64,000 nucleotides of DNA from Streptomyces chryseus (lineage in GTDB: Bacteria; Actinomycetota; Actinomycetes; Streptomycetales; Streptomycetaceae), in assembly GCF_014650755.1 (NCBI RefSeq), contig NZ_BMVO01000005.1:248001-312000 (forward strand), given 5' to 3'. The notes beneath the pieces were generated by a model. It was not told the origin of the DNA. It searched no databases and worked only from the letters and a program-made list of their open reading frames with translations. Position 1 is the stretch's first letter. Every line of letters begins with the position of its first letter. A program made the position numbers and the translations under genes. This document shows positions 50,703 through 58,465 of this stretch, one piece after another.

Positions 50703-52535
50703 ATGCGCCGCTCCACGGTACGAGTGCTGTCGTTCTGGGCCGTCGCGGCGGTGGTGGTGTCCGTCGGTGCCACCACCCCGCCAGCCGCTCCCGCCCCGGC
50801 GGCCTCACCGCCGCCACCCGTCAAGACTCCGGTCGCCGCCGGGTACGGAGGGGCGGTCGCGAGCGTCGACGCCGACGCGTCCGCCGCCGGCATCGAGGTG
50901 CTCCGGCGCGGCGGCAACGCGGTCGACGCGGCCGTCGCGACAGCGGCCGCGCTCGGCGTCACCGAGCCGTACTCGGCCGGCATCGGAGGGGGCGGTTACT
51001 TCGTCCACTACGACGCCAGGTCCCGCACCGTACGCACGGTCGACGGCCGGGAGACCGCGCCGCTGAGCGCCGACCGGTCCCTCTTCCTGGAGGACGGCAA
51101 GCCCCTCGCCTTCGACCAGGCGATGACGAGCGGCCTGAGCGTGGGCACTCCCGGCACCCCGGCCACCTGGGACGCGGTGCTCGACGCCTGGGGCACCAAG
51201 CCGCTGCGGACGCTGCTGGCACCGGCCGAGAAGCTCGCCCGCGACGGCTTCACCGTCGACGCGACCTTCCGGTCGCAGACCGCCGCGAACGAGGCGCGGT
51301 TCCGGGACTTCCCGGCCACGGCGGAACTGTTCCTTCCGGGCGGGAAGCTGCCGGTGGTGGGGTCCCGGCTCACGAACCCGGATCTAGCCCGTACGTACGA
51401 GAAGCTGGGCCGGGAGGGCGTCGGTGAGCTGTACCGGGGCGACATCGCCCGCGACATCGTCCGTACGGTCCGCAGGCCACCGGTCGACCCCGGGGCGACG
51501 CGGGTGGTACGGGCCGGCGATCTGACGGCGAAGGACCTGCGCACGTACCGCACGTTGAAGCAGGCGCCGACCAGGGTCACGTACCAGGGGCTCGACGTGT
51601 ACGGCATGGCGCCGTCGTCCTCGGGCGGCACGACGGTGGGGGAGGCGCTCAACATCCTGGAGCGCACCGACCTCTCGCCCGACGCGGCCACCCGGTCGCG
51701 CTACCTGCACCGCTTCATCGAGGCGAGCCGGATCGCGTTCGCGGACCGGGGGCGGTGGGTCGGCGACCCGGCGTTCGAGGACGTACCGGTGAAGGGCCTG
51801 CTGTCGCAGCGGTTCGCGGACGCGCGGGAGTGCCTGGTACGGGACGACGCGGTGCTGGTGAGCCCCCTCGCGCCCGGCGACCCGCGCGAACCGGGCGGTG
51901 GGGGCGGCTGCGGCCCGGCGGGGACGGCCGCGCCGACGACGTACGAGGGTGAGAACACCACGCACCTGACGACCGCCGACAAGTGGGGCAACGTCGTGGC
52001 GTACACCCTCACCATCGAGTCGACCGGCGGCAGTGGCATCACGGTGCCGGGGCGGGGGTTCCTCCTCAACAACGAGCTGACGGACTTCTCCTTCGCCCCC
52101 GCCAACCCGGCGGTGCACGACCCGAACCTGCCGGGGCCGGGCAAGCGCCCGCGCTCCTCGATGTCGCCGACGATCGTCCTTGAGGACGGGCGGCCGCTGC
52201 TGGCGCTCGGTTCGCCGGGCGGCGCGACGATCATCACGACGGTGCTGCAGACCCTCACGGGGCACCTGGACCGGGGACTGCCGCTGGTCGACGCGATCGC
52301 GGCGCCGCGCGCGAGTCAGCGGAACGCGGCCACGACGGAGCTCGAACCGGGGCTGTGGAACGACCGTCCGCTGCGCGACGAGCTCGAAGCGCTCGGGCAC
52401 GTCTTCAAGCTGAACCCGGAGATCGGCGCGGCGACCGGTGTGCAACGGCTCCCGGACGGGCGGTGGCTCGCGGCGGCGGAACGGGAGCGGCGGGGCGGCG
52501 GCTCCGCGATGGTGGTCCGCCCGGCCACCCGCTGA
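50703..52535 (+). CDS. ggt: Gamma-glutamyltransferase
   Basis: 610 residues. N-terminal signal segment (VLSFWAVAAVVVSVGATTPPA), then the Ntn-hydrolase fold with GGNAVDAAVATAAALGVTEPYSAGIGGG. The autocatalytic cleavage and nucleophile Thr is in NTTHLTTADKWGN near residue 415. The glutamate-binding PRSSMSPTIVLEDGRP and GSPGGATIITTVLQ motifs follow. It hydrolyses or transfers gamma-glutamyl groups of glutathione-like peptides outside the membrane. Confidence 0.95.
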   Translation: MRRSTVRVLSFWAVAAVVVSVGATTPPAAPAPAASPPPPVKTPVAAGYGGAVASVDADASAAGIEVLRRGGNAVDAAVATAAALGVTEPYSAGIGGGGYFVHYDARSRTVRTVDGRETAPLSADRSLFLEDGKPLAFDQAMTSGLSVGTPGTPATWDAVLDAWGTKPLRTLLAPAEKLARDGFTVDATFRSQTAANEARFRDFPATAELFLPGGKLPVVGSRLTNPDLARTYEKLGREGVGELYRGDIARDIVRTVRRPPVDPGATRVVRAGDLTAKDLRTYRTLKQAPTRVTYQGLDVYGMAPSSSGGTTVGEALNILERTDLSPDAATRSRYLHRFIEASRIAFADRGRWVGDPAFEDVPVKGLLSQRFADARECLVRDDAVLVSPLAPGDPREPGGGGGCGPAGTAAPTTYEGENTTHLTTADKWGNVVAYTLTIESTGGSGITVPGRGFLLNNELTDFSFAPANPAVHDPNLPGPGKRPRSSMSPTIVLEDGRPLLALGSPGGATIITTVLQTLTGHLDRGLPLVDAIAAPRASQRNAATTELEPGLWNDRPLRDELEALGHVFKLNPEIGAATGVQRLPDGRWLAAAERERRGGGSAMVVRPATR

Positions 52536-52572
52536 CCCGGAGACGGCCTATCGGTCACCGCCGGGTTTCCGG

Positions 52573-52612
52573 CGCGCCCGCCCCGGTCCGGGAAGGAGCA
52601 CGGGCGGGCGCG
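52573..52612. terminator. Hairpin between ggt and map
   Basis: CGCGCCCGCCC (52573-52583) pairs with GGGCGGGCGCG (52602-52612): an 11-bp GC stem between convergent genes. Confidence 0.7.
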
Positions 52613-52655
52613 GCGCGGCGGTGGCGCGAGCGGGGCGGGAGGGACCGGCCCCGCT

Positions 52656-53423
52656 TCACACCACCGTCAGAAGACGCGGCCCCGCATCCGTGATCGCCAC
52701 CGTGTGTTCGGCGTGTGCGGCGCGGGAGCCGTCACAGGTGCGCAGCGTCCAGCCGTCCGCGTCCGCGTAGAACGCGTCCCGGCCGCCGCCGATCAGCATC
52801 GGCTCGATGGCCAGCACCATGCCGTGCCGCAGTACGAGGCCCCGCCCCGCCCGCCCCTCGTTCGGCACGTCCGGGCCCTCGTGCATCGAGCGGCCCACGC
52901 CGTGGCCGCCGAAGCCCTGCGGGATGCCGTAGCCCGCGGACCGGCAGACGCGGCCGATCGCGTGGGCGATGTCGCCGATCCGGTTGCCGGGGACCGCGGC
53001 CGCGATGCCCGCGTCCAGCGCCGCGCGCGCGGTGTCGGCGAGGTGTACGTCGTCGGGGCGGGGCGTGCCGACGCTGAAGGTGACGGCCGCGTCGCCGACC
53101 CAGCCGTCCAGCGTCGCACCGCAGTCGACGCTGACGAGGTCGCCGTCGCCCAGGCGGTAGTCGGTCGGGACGCCGTGCACGATCGCGTCGTTGACGGAGG
53201 TGCAGACGACCGCCGGGAACGGCGTCGGCGCCCAGCTCGGTCGATAGCCCAGGAACGGCGACGACGCCCCCGCCTCCCGCAGCACGGCGCGCGCCACCTC
53301 GTCCAGTTCCCGCAGGCGGACGCCGACGCGCGCCGCCTCCCGTACGGCGGTCAGTGCTTCGGCGACCACCCGCCCCGCTTCCCTCATCGCGTTCACCGAC
53401 GTATCCGTCTTGATCTCCACCAT
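52656..53423 (-). CDS. map: Type I methionine aminopeptidase
   Basis: 255 residues, the short Map1 form without an N-terminal zinc-finger extension. Metal ligands are visible in VSVDCGATLDGWVGDAAVTF (two Asp), GGHGVGRSMHEGP (His) and the later Glu positions (LAIEPM, HTVAITDAG). It removes initiator Met in the cytoplasm. It is divergent from a small XRE gene with a palindrome between, which suggests a regulated accessory Map copy rather than the housekeeping one in the ribosomal operon. Confidence 0.95.
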   Translation of the reverse strand: MVEIKTDTSVNAMREAGRVVAEALTAVREAARVGVRLRELDEVARAVLREAGASSPFLGYRPSWAPTPFPAVVCTSVNDAIVHGVPTDYRLGDGDLVSVDCGATLDGWVGDAAVTFSVGTPRPDDVHLADTARAALDAGIAAAVPGNRIGDIAHAIGRVCRSAGYGIPQGFGGHGVGRSMHEGPDVPNEGRAGRGLVLRHGMVLAIEPMLIGGGRDAFYADADGWTLRTCDGSRAAHAEHTVAITDAGPRLLTVV

Positions 53424-53433
53424 GCCAATTACT

Positions 53434-53459
53434 ATACCGGTTGACGCGGTATTAGAATG
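53434..53459. promoter_or_regulatory. map/XRE divergent operator and promoters
   Basis: ATACCG-N7-CGGTAT (53434-53452) is a clean palindrome centred between the two starts. A minus-strand -10 TATAGT overlaps it, 8 bp before the map ATG. A plus-strand -10 TAGAAT (53454-53459) lies 5 bp before the XRE ATG, so both mRNAs could be leaderless. Confidence 0.6.
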
Positions 53460-53464
53460 ACGGC

Positions 53465-53716
53465 ATGGTCCGCACCCCTCTCACCCCCGCAGAGCGCGAA
53501 CGCGGCGAGCGCCTCGGGCGGTTGCTCCGCGAGGCGCGCGGCGACCGCACCATGGTCGACGTCGCCGCCCACGCCGGCCTCTCCGCCGAGACCCTGCGCA
53601 AGATCGAGACCGGCCGCGCCCCGACGCCCGCGTTCTTCACCGTGGCGGCGCTGGCGGGCGTGCTGGGCCTCTCCATGGACGAGGTCGCCGTCCGCTGCGC
53701 CGTGGTGCCCGTCTGA
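53465..53716 (+). CDS. Small XRE-family regulator divergent from map
   Basis: 83 residues. After an arginine-rich start comes an HTH_3 domain: RTMVDVAAHAGLSAETLRKIETG (about 29-50), then FFTVAALAGVLGLSMDEVA. It is a DNA-binding domain with no sensor. The palindrome in its own promoter region suggests it controls itself and map. Confidence 0.92.
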   Translation: MVRTPLTPAERERGERLGRLLREARGDRTMVDVAAHAGLSAETLRKIETGRAPTPAFFTVAALAGVLGLSMDEVAVRCAVVPV

Positions 53717-53788
53717 CGCGCCCCGGGCGGCGGCGGTCCTGCCGGAGCTGTTCGAGGTGCGTGCGGCGCACGGCGTACGCTCGCGGGC

Positions 53789-54205
53789 ATGACTTCCGAC
53801 CAGGATCCGCTCGCCGTGCTCGGCCGTAGCCCGTACGTCAGCCTCACCACCTTCCGCAGGAACGGCACGGGGGTCGCCACACCGGTGTGGGCCGCCTCCG
53901 ACGGGGCCGAGCTCTACGTCTGGACCAAGGCCGACTCCTGGAAGGTCAAGCGCATCCGCAACGACGGACGGGTCGTCGTGACCGCCTGCGACGCGCGCGG
54001 ACGCGTCAGCGACGGCGCGCCGTCCGCCGAGGGCACCGCGCGGCTCCTGGGCGCGGACGGGCTGCGCAAGGCGCGCGGGCTGCTCGCGCGCAAGTACACC
54101 TGGCAGTTCTGGCTCACCGACGTACCGGCGGCGATCGTCAGGCTCGGAAAGCGCCCGCACGTGGGCATCGCGATCAGCCTCCGGCACCCGTCGCGCCCCG
54201 CATGA
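53789..54205 (+). CDS. PPOX-class F420-dependent enzyme
   Basis: 138 residues of split-barrel fold: PYVSLTTFRRNGTGVATPVWA, YVWTKADSWKVKRIRND and VTACDARGRVSDGAP. The N-terminal and central strands match F420/FMN-binding pyridoxamine-oxidase-like enzymes of actinomycetes. Substrate unknown. Confidence 0.9.
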   Translation: MTSDQDPLAVLGRSPYVSLTTFRRNGTGVATPVWAASDGAELYVWTKADSWKVKRIRNDGRVVVTACDARGRVSDGAPSAEGTARLLGADGLRKARGLLARKYTWQFWLTDVPAAIVRLGKRPHVGIAISLRHPSRPA

Positions 54206-54321
54206 GCGATCCGAGCCCTCGGCGAAAACTGTCCGTAGCCGCGCTGTAACACACCTGCGGTCGAATGCCTGCGGACCGAACGGGTCCAGGCGGCGGCGAC
54301 AGCGGCAGGGGCGGGGTGGCA

Positions 54322-55683
54322 ATGACGGTTGGTCGGATCCCGGCGGAGGCGCGGGCGTTCGCGCGATGTCTGCGCGAGCTGACGGAGCTCCTCGACACGG
54401 GCGCCGGCTGGTGCGGCGTCTTCTGGCAGCGTGACCCCGCCGGCATGCGGGCGTGCCTCGACGGCACCGAACTGCCGCCCCGGGACGTACTGGAGGCCCT
54501 GCTGCAGGATCTGGCGGCCCGGTACGGAGTGGCCGCTGCCGGGCGGGAGACCGTACGCGCGCGAGCGCTGCACGAAGCGGCGGCCGCCGCGCACGACCGG
54601 CGGCCGGGCGGGCGGGCGAGCCTGACGGAGCGGCTCGTGGCGATGCGGCGCGAGGAGGAGTACGCCGCCGAACGCGAGCGGGAGCTGACGCTGCGGCTGC
54701 GTGCGGCGGCGGGCGCCGACGGCCCGGACCGCGCGCCGGGGCTGGACGTCGAGCTGGCCTGGGCCCGCGACGACCGTGAGCGCGCGGCCGCCCGCCGCGC
54801 GGAGCTGGACGCGCGCCTGGCGGCCCTGGACGCGCTGCGGGGCCCGCCCGCCCCGGGGCCCCCGGATCCGTGGCTGCGGACGGAGCAGCCCGACGGCCGG
54901 CCGGGCGGCCGGGGGACCGCCCCCGCATCCGGGCCGGGCGGCGGGGAAACCTCCCGCTCGCGCCCCGAAGCCGCGCCCAAGCGGCGACCCCGGGGAGCCC
55001 GTTACGCCGTAGTGGACGACGACGGCGGGGCACCTCCCGCCACCCCCGGCCTGCCCGCGCCTGCCTTGCGGACCGCCGCTCCCCGGGGAGCCCGCTACGC
55101 CGGGGTCGACGAGCCGGAGCCCGTGATCACCGAGGACCCCGTCGCCGCCGCCCGGGCGGCCCGTGCCGTGGCCGACACCGTCGCCGTGCTCGTACAACTG
55201 CGCGCCCAGGGGCGTACCGGAGAGGCGCACGTGCTGCTCTGCGAGGCCGCCGGGTGGCCCGCCGTGCGGCTGCCCGTGCTGGCCGGCGTACTGGACCGGG
55301 CGGGGCTCGGCGCCGACTGGACCACCCTCCTGTGGGAGGCGGCCTCCCAGCCGCTCGACCGGATCGCCGCCGTCGCGGCGGAGCTCGAAGGCGCGGGCCT
55401 CGGCGAGGACGGCCGGCGCCTGCTGCGGCAGGGCGTCGCGGGTCCCGCCTCCGACATCGCCGCCGCCCTGCTCGCCCTGGACGACGCGGGGGGACGCACG
55501 CGCGAAGTGCGCGCCCTGGCCGACGCGTTCGTACGCGTCCGTACGCCCGAGGACGCCGCCCTGGTCGCACGGACCGACCCGCGCCGCCTCGCCCCGCTGC
55601 TCCTCGACGCCGCGCGGCAGGTGTCGCAGCGCCGGTACCGGGACGTGGTGCACGCCCTGCGCGTCGCGGGCGCCACGCCGTGA
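54322..55683 (+). CDS. Coiled-coil/low-complexity protein of unknown function
   Basis: 453 residues from the ATG at 54322 (GTG at 54316 also possible). The N-terminal third is helical with charged heptad-like runs (RREEEYAAERERELTLRLRA). A proline/arginine linker follows with two copies of a PRGARYAxVD motif, about residues 230 and 265. The C-terminal half is a series of helical segments rich in Leu/Ala (LVQLRAQGRTGEAHVLLCEA, AAVAAELEGAGLGEDGRRLL) that looks repeat-like. It resembles streptomycete proteins sometimes annotated UL36-like. Function unknown. Confidence 0.8.
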   Translation: MTVGRIPAEARAFARCLRELTELLDTGAGWCGVFWQRDPAGMRACLDGTELPPRDVLEALLQDLAARYGVAAAGRETVRARALHEAAAAAHDRRPGGRASLTERLVAMRREEEYAAERERELTLRLRAAAGADGPDRAPGLDVELAWARDDRERAAARRAELDARLAALDALRGPPAPGPPDPWLRTEQPDGRPGGRGTAPASGPGGGETSRSRPEAAPKRRPRGARYAVVDDDGGAPPATPGLPAPALRTAAPRGARYAGVDEPEPVITEDPVAAARAARAVADTVAVLVQLRAQGRTGEAHVLLCEAAGWPAVRLPVLAGVLDRAGLGADWTTLLWEAASQPLDRIAAVAAELEGAGLGEDGRRLLRQGVAGPASDIAAALLALDDAGGRTREVRALADAFVRVRTPEDAALVARTDPRRLAPLLLDAARQVSQRRYRDVVHALRVAGATP

Positions 55684-55807
55684 CGGCCGGCGGCGCGTGA
55701 ACATCACGACACGCCAGTGTCACCCCCTCGGGTGCGAAACGTGATCGACTCTGCGGGTTGACGACGATGGTCTTGCCCCACTCCCCGCCGGGGCTTACGT
55801 TCATCCC

Positions 55808-55834
55808 TCTACGTCCCGAATCTACGGGCGTAGA
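55808..55834. promoter_or_regulatory. TCTACGGGCGTAGA operator 1 (pyrimidine catabolism)
   Basis: TCTAC-GGGC-GTAGA palindrome at 55821-55834, with an extra TCTACG half-site at 55808-55813. It lies 34 bp before the amidohydrolase ATG. A near-identical site precedes the hydantoinase gene. Confidence 0.65.
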
Positions 55835-55867
55835 AGGTCTCTGGCGTCCCGTTGAAGGAGACAAGTC

Positions 55868-56710
55868 ATGGCCAACGTCGTACGCGCCGCTCTGGTCCAG
55901 GCGACCTGGACCGGCGACACCGAATCCATGATCGCCAAGCACGAGGAGCACGCCCGTGAGGCGGCCCGGCAGGGCGCGAAGATCATAGGGTTCCAGGAGG
56001 TCTTCAACGCCCCGTACTTCTGCCAGGTGCAGGACGCCGAGCACTACCGGTGGGCCGAGTCCGTCCCCGACGGTCCGACGGTCCGCCGGATGCGGGACCT
56101 GGCCCGTGAGACCGGCATGGTGATCGTCGTCCCGGTCTTCGAGCGCGAGCAGTCCGGGTTCTACTTCAACACCGCCGCCGTGATCGATGCCGACGGCAGC
56201 TACCTCGGCAAGTACCGCAAGCACCACATCCCCCAGGTCAAGGGCTTCTGGGAGAAGTTCTACTTCAAGCCGGGCAACCTGGGCTGGCCCGTGTTCGACA
56301 CGGCCGTGGGCAAGGTCGGCGTCTACATCTGCTACGACCGCCACTTCCCCGAGGGCTGGCGCCAACTCGGCCTGAACGGCGCCCAGATCGTCTACAACCC
56401 CTCCGCCACCCATCGCGGTCTCTCCTCCCACCTCTGGCAGCTGGAACAGCCGGCGGCCGCCGTCGCCAACGAGTACTTCGTCGCCGCCATCAACCGGGTC
56501 GGCCAGGAGGAGTACGGCGACAACGACTTCTACGGCACCAGCTATTTCGTCGACCCGCGCGGCACGTTCGTCGGCGGCACGGCCAGCGACAAGGAGGAGG
56601 AACTCGTCGTCCGGGACCTGGACTTCGACCTCATCGAGGAAGTGCGTCAGCAGTGGGCGTTCTACCGGGACCGCCGCCCGGACGCGTACGAAGGACTGGT
56701 GAACCCGTGA
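55868..56710 (+). CDS. Nitrilase-superfamily amidohydrolase (beta-ureidopropionase-like)
   Basis: 280 residues with a GAAGGAGA ribosome-binding site. The catalytic Glu-Lys-Cys triad is visible: GFQEVFNAPYFC, YRKHHIPQ and YICYDRHFPEGW. The size and motifs fit N-carbamyl-beta-alanine/N-carbamylputrescine amidohydrolases. With the dihydropyrimidinase downstream, hydrolysis of N-carbamyl-beta-amino acids is the best reading. It overlaps the aminotransferase gene by 4 bp. Confidence 0.92.
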   Translation: MANVVRAALVQATWTGDTESMIAKHEEHAREAARQGAKIIGFQEVFNAPYFCQVQDAEHYRWAESVPDGPTVRRMRDLARETGMVIVVPVFEREQSGFYFNTAAVIDADGSYLGKYRKHHIPQVKGFWEKFYFKPGNLGWPVFDTAVGKVGVYICYDRHFPEGWRQLGLNGAQIVYNPSATHRGLSSHLWQLEQPAAAVANEYFVAAINRVGQEEYGDNDFYGTSYFVDPRGTFVGGTASDKEEELVVRDLDFDLIEEVRQQWAFYRDRRPDAYEGLVNP

Positions 56711-58005
56711 CCCACCACGTGACCCCCCTGCTCGGCCGCCACCGGGCCGTCATGCCCGACTGGCTGTCCCTCTACTACCGGCAGCCGATCGAGCTCACCC
56801 ACGGCGAGGGCCGGTACGTCTACGACGCCGACGGCAACCGCTACCTCGACTTCTTCGGCGGCATCCTCACCACCATGACCGCCCACGCGCTCCCCGAGGT
56901 CGCCAAGGCCGTCAGCGAGCAGGCCGGCCGCCTGATCCATTCCTCGACGCTCTACCTCAACCGCCCCATGGTCGAGCTGGCCGAGCGCGTCGCCACCCTC
57001 TCCGGCATCCCGCAGGCGCGGGTGTTCTTCACCACGTCCGGCACCGAGGCCAACGACACCGCCCTGCTCCTCGCCACGACGTACCGCCGCTCCAACCAGA
57101 TCCTGGCGATGCGCAACAGCTATCACGGCCGGTCCTTCTCGGCCGTGTCCATCACGGGCAACAGCACCTGGTCCCCGACCAGCCTGTCACCGCTCCAGAC
57201 GCTGTACGTCCACGGGGGCGTCCGCAGCCGGGGCCCGTACGCGCAGTTGTCCGACGCGCAGTTCATCGAGGCGTGCGTCGCCGACCTCGAAGACCTCCTC
57301 GGGCAGACGCGCGGTCAGGTCGCCGCGCTCATCGCCGAACCGGTGCAGGGCGTCGGCGGGTTCACCTCCCCGCCCGACGGGCTGTACGCCGCGTTCCGCG
57401 AAGTCCTCGACCGGCACGGCATCCTGTGGATCACCGACGAGGTGCAGACCGGATGGGGCCGTACGGGTGAACACTTCTGGGGGTGGCAGGCGCACGGCCA
57501 GAACGGGCCGCCGGACATCCTCACCTTCGCCAAGGGCATCGGCAACGGCATGTCCATCGGCGGCGTCGTCGCCCGCGCCGAGGTCATGAACTGCCTCGAC
57601 GCCCACTCCATCTCCACCTTCGGCGGCAGCCCCATCACGATGGCGGCGGGCCTCGCCAACCTCAACTACCTGCTGGAACACCACCTCCAGGACAACGCCC
57701 GCCGCGTGGGCGGCCTGCTCCTGGAGCGGCTGCGCGCCGTCACCGCCGGCGTGCCGTGCGTACGGGAAGTGCGCGGCCGGGGCCTGATGGCGGCCGTCGA
57801 ACTGGTCAAGCCCGGCACCGACGAGGCGGCGCCCGAGACGGCGGCGGCCGTCCTGGAGGCCGCGCGCGAGGGCGGCCTGCTGCTCGGCAAGGGCGGCGGC
57901 CACAACACGGCCGTCCTGCGCATCGCCCCACCGCTGACGCTGAGCGTCACGGAGGCGGAGGAGGGGGCGCGCATCCTGGAGAAGGCGCTGCGCAACGCGC
58001 AGTGA
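56707..58005 (+). CDS. Class III aminotransferase (beta-alanine/beta-aminoisobutyrate type)
   Basis: 432 residues from a GTG in the GTGA overlap. PLP enzyme motifs: FFTTSGTEANDTALLL, the Asp in LWITDEVQTGWGRTG, and the PLP lysine in LTFAKGIGNGMSIG. It resembles AGXT2-like enzymes that deaminate beta-alanine or beta-aminoisobutyrate onto pyruvate or glyoxylate. That fits as the next step after the amidohydrolase. Confidence 0.93.
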   Translation: MTHHVTPLLGRHRAVMPDWLSLYYRQPIELTHGEGRYVYDADGNRYLDFFGGILTTMTAHALPEVAKAVSEQAGRLIHSSTLYLNRPMVELAERVATLSGIPQARVFFTTSGTEANDTALLLATTYRRSNQILAMRNSYHGRSFSAVSITGNSTWSPTSLSPLQTLYVHGGVRSRGPYAQLSDAQFIEACVADLEDLLGQTRGQVAALIAEPVQGVGGFTSPPDGLYAAFREVLDRHGILWITDEVQTGWGRTGEHFWGWQAHGQNGPPDILTFAKGIGNGMSIGGVVARAEVMNCLDAHSISTFGGSPITMAAGLANLNYLLEHHLQDNARRVGGLLLERLRAVTAGVPCVREVRGRGLMAAVELVKPGTDEAAPETAAAVLEAAREGGLLLGKGGGHNTAVLRIAPPLTLSVTEAEEGARILEKALRNAQ

Positions 58006-58058
58006 GCCGTCCCACCGCCGAACCGACGCGCCGCTGAACCGGTGAACTGACGAGCCGC

Positions 58059-58080
58059 CCCAGGGAGCCGCCTCCCGGGG
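58059..58080 (+). terminator. Hairpin after the aminotransferase gene
   Basis: GGGAG (58063-58067), CCGC loop, CTCCC (58072-58076), flanked by CCC (58059-58061) and GGG (58078-58080), about 54 bp after the aminotransferase stop. Confidence 0.6.
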
Positions 58081-58106
58081 ACGGCTGCGCCCGGGGTGCC
58101 GCTGCC

Positions 58107-58337
58107 GTGCGATCCACCGCGAGGCGCAGGAGCCCGCCCGAGATCCACGCCGTGTGGGTCGTCCGCAGGGGGCTGGAGGACACCGCGCCCGAGGGTGAAC
58201 GCTTCGTCCAGTACGACGACGGCCACGCCGCCGAGCGGGTGGTACGCCGTGTCTTCCTGGGCGAGGAGATGAACCCGGACGCGGGCGACACACGCGCAAG
58301 TCGTGAGGAACAGCCGCGGTATTGCCACGGTGGGTGA
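58107..58337 (+). CDS. Possible small protein, unknown
   Basis: Up to 76 residues from a GTG at 58107; no good ribosome-binding site is visible. The peptide is balanced and charged (EIHAVWVVRRGLEDTAPEGE, HAAERVVRRVFLGEEMNP), which looks like real protein rather than shadow. It fills much of the 460-bp gap between the two pyrimidine-catabolism units. Not recognised. If it is not a gene, the gap holds only the terminator and the upstream operator. Confidence 0.4.
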   Translation: MRSTARRRSPPEIHAVWVVRRGLEDTAPEGERFVQYDDGHAAERVVRRVFLGEEMNPDAGDTRASREEQPRYCHGG

Positions 58338-58343
58338 CATGCT

Positions 58344-58381
58344 TCTACGGTCTCCTGCACACGCGGTTCTACGGGTGTAGA
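58344..58381. promoter_or_regulatory. TCTACGGGTGTAGA operator 2
   Basis: TCTAC-GGGT-GTAGA palindrome at 58368-58381, with a TCTACG half-site at 58344-58349, about 85 bp before the dihydropyrimidinase start. It shares the GGG centre with the site at 55821. Confidence 0.65.
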
Positions 58382-58465
58382 CCGAGAACGGTGCAAGTTC
58401 GACAGGCGGCGGGTCCCCCGGCTGCGCGGGCGTCCGGTCCTGCTGCCCGGGAAGGGGCAGGAATC

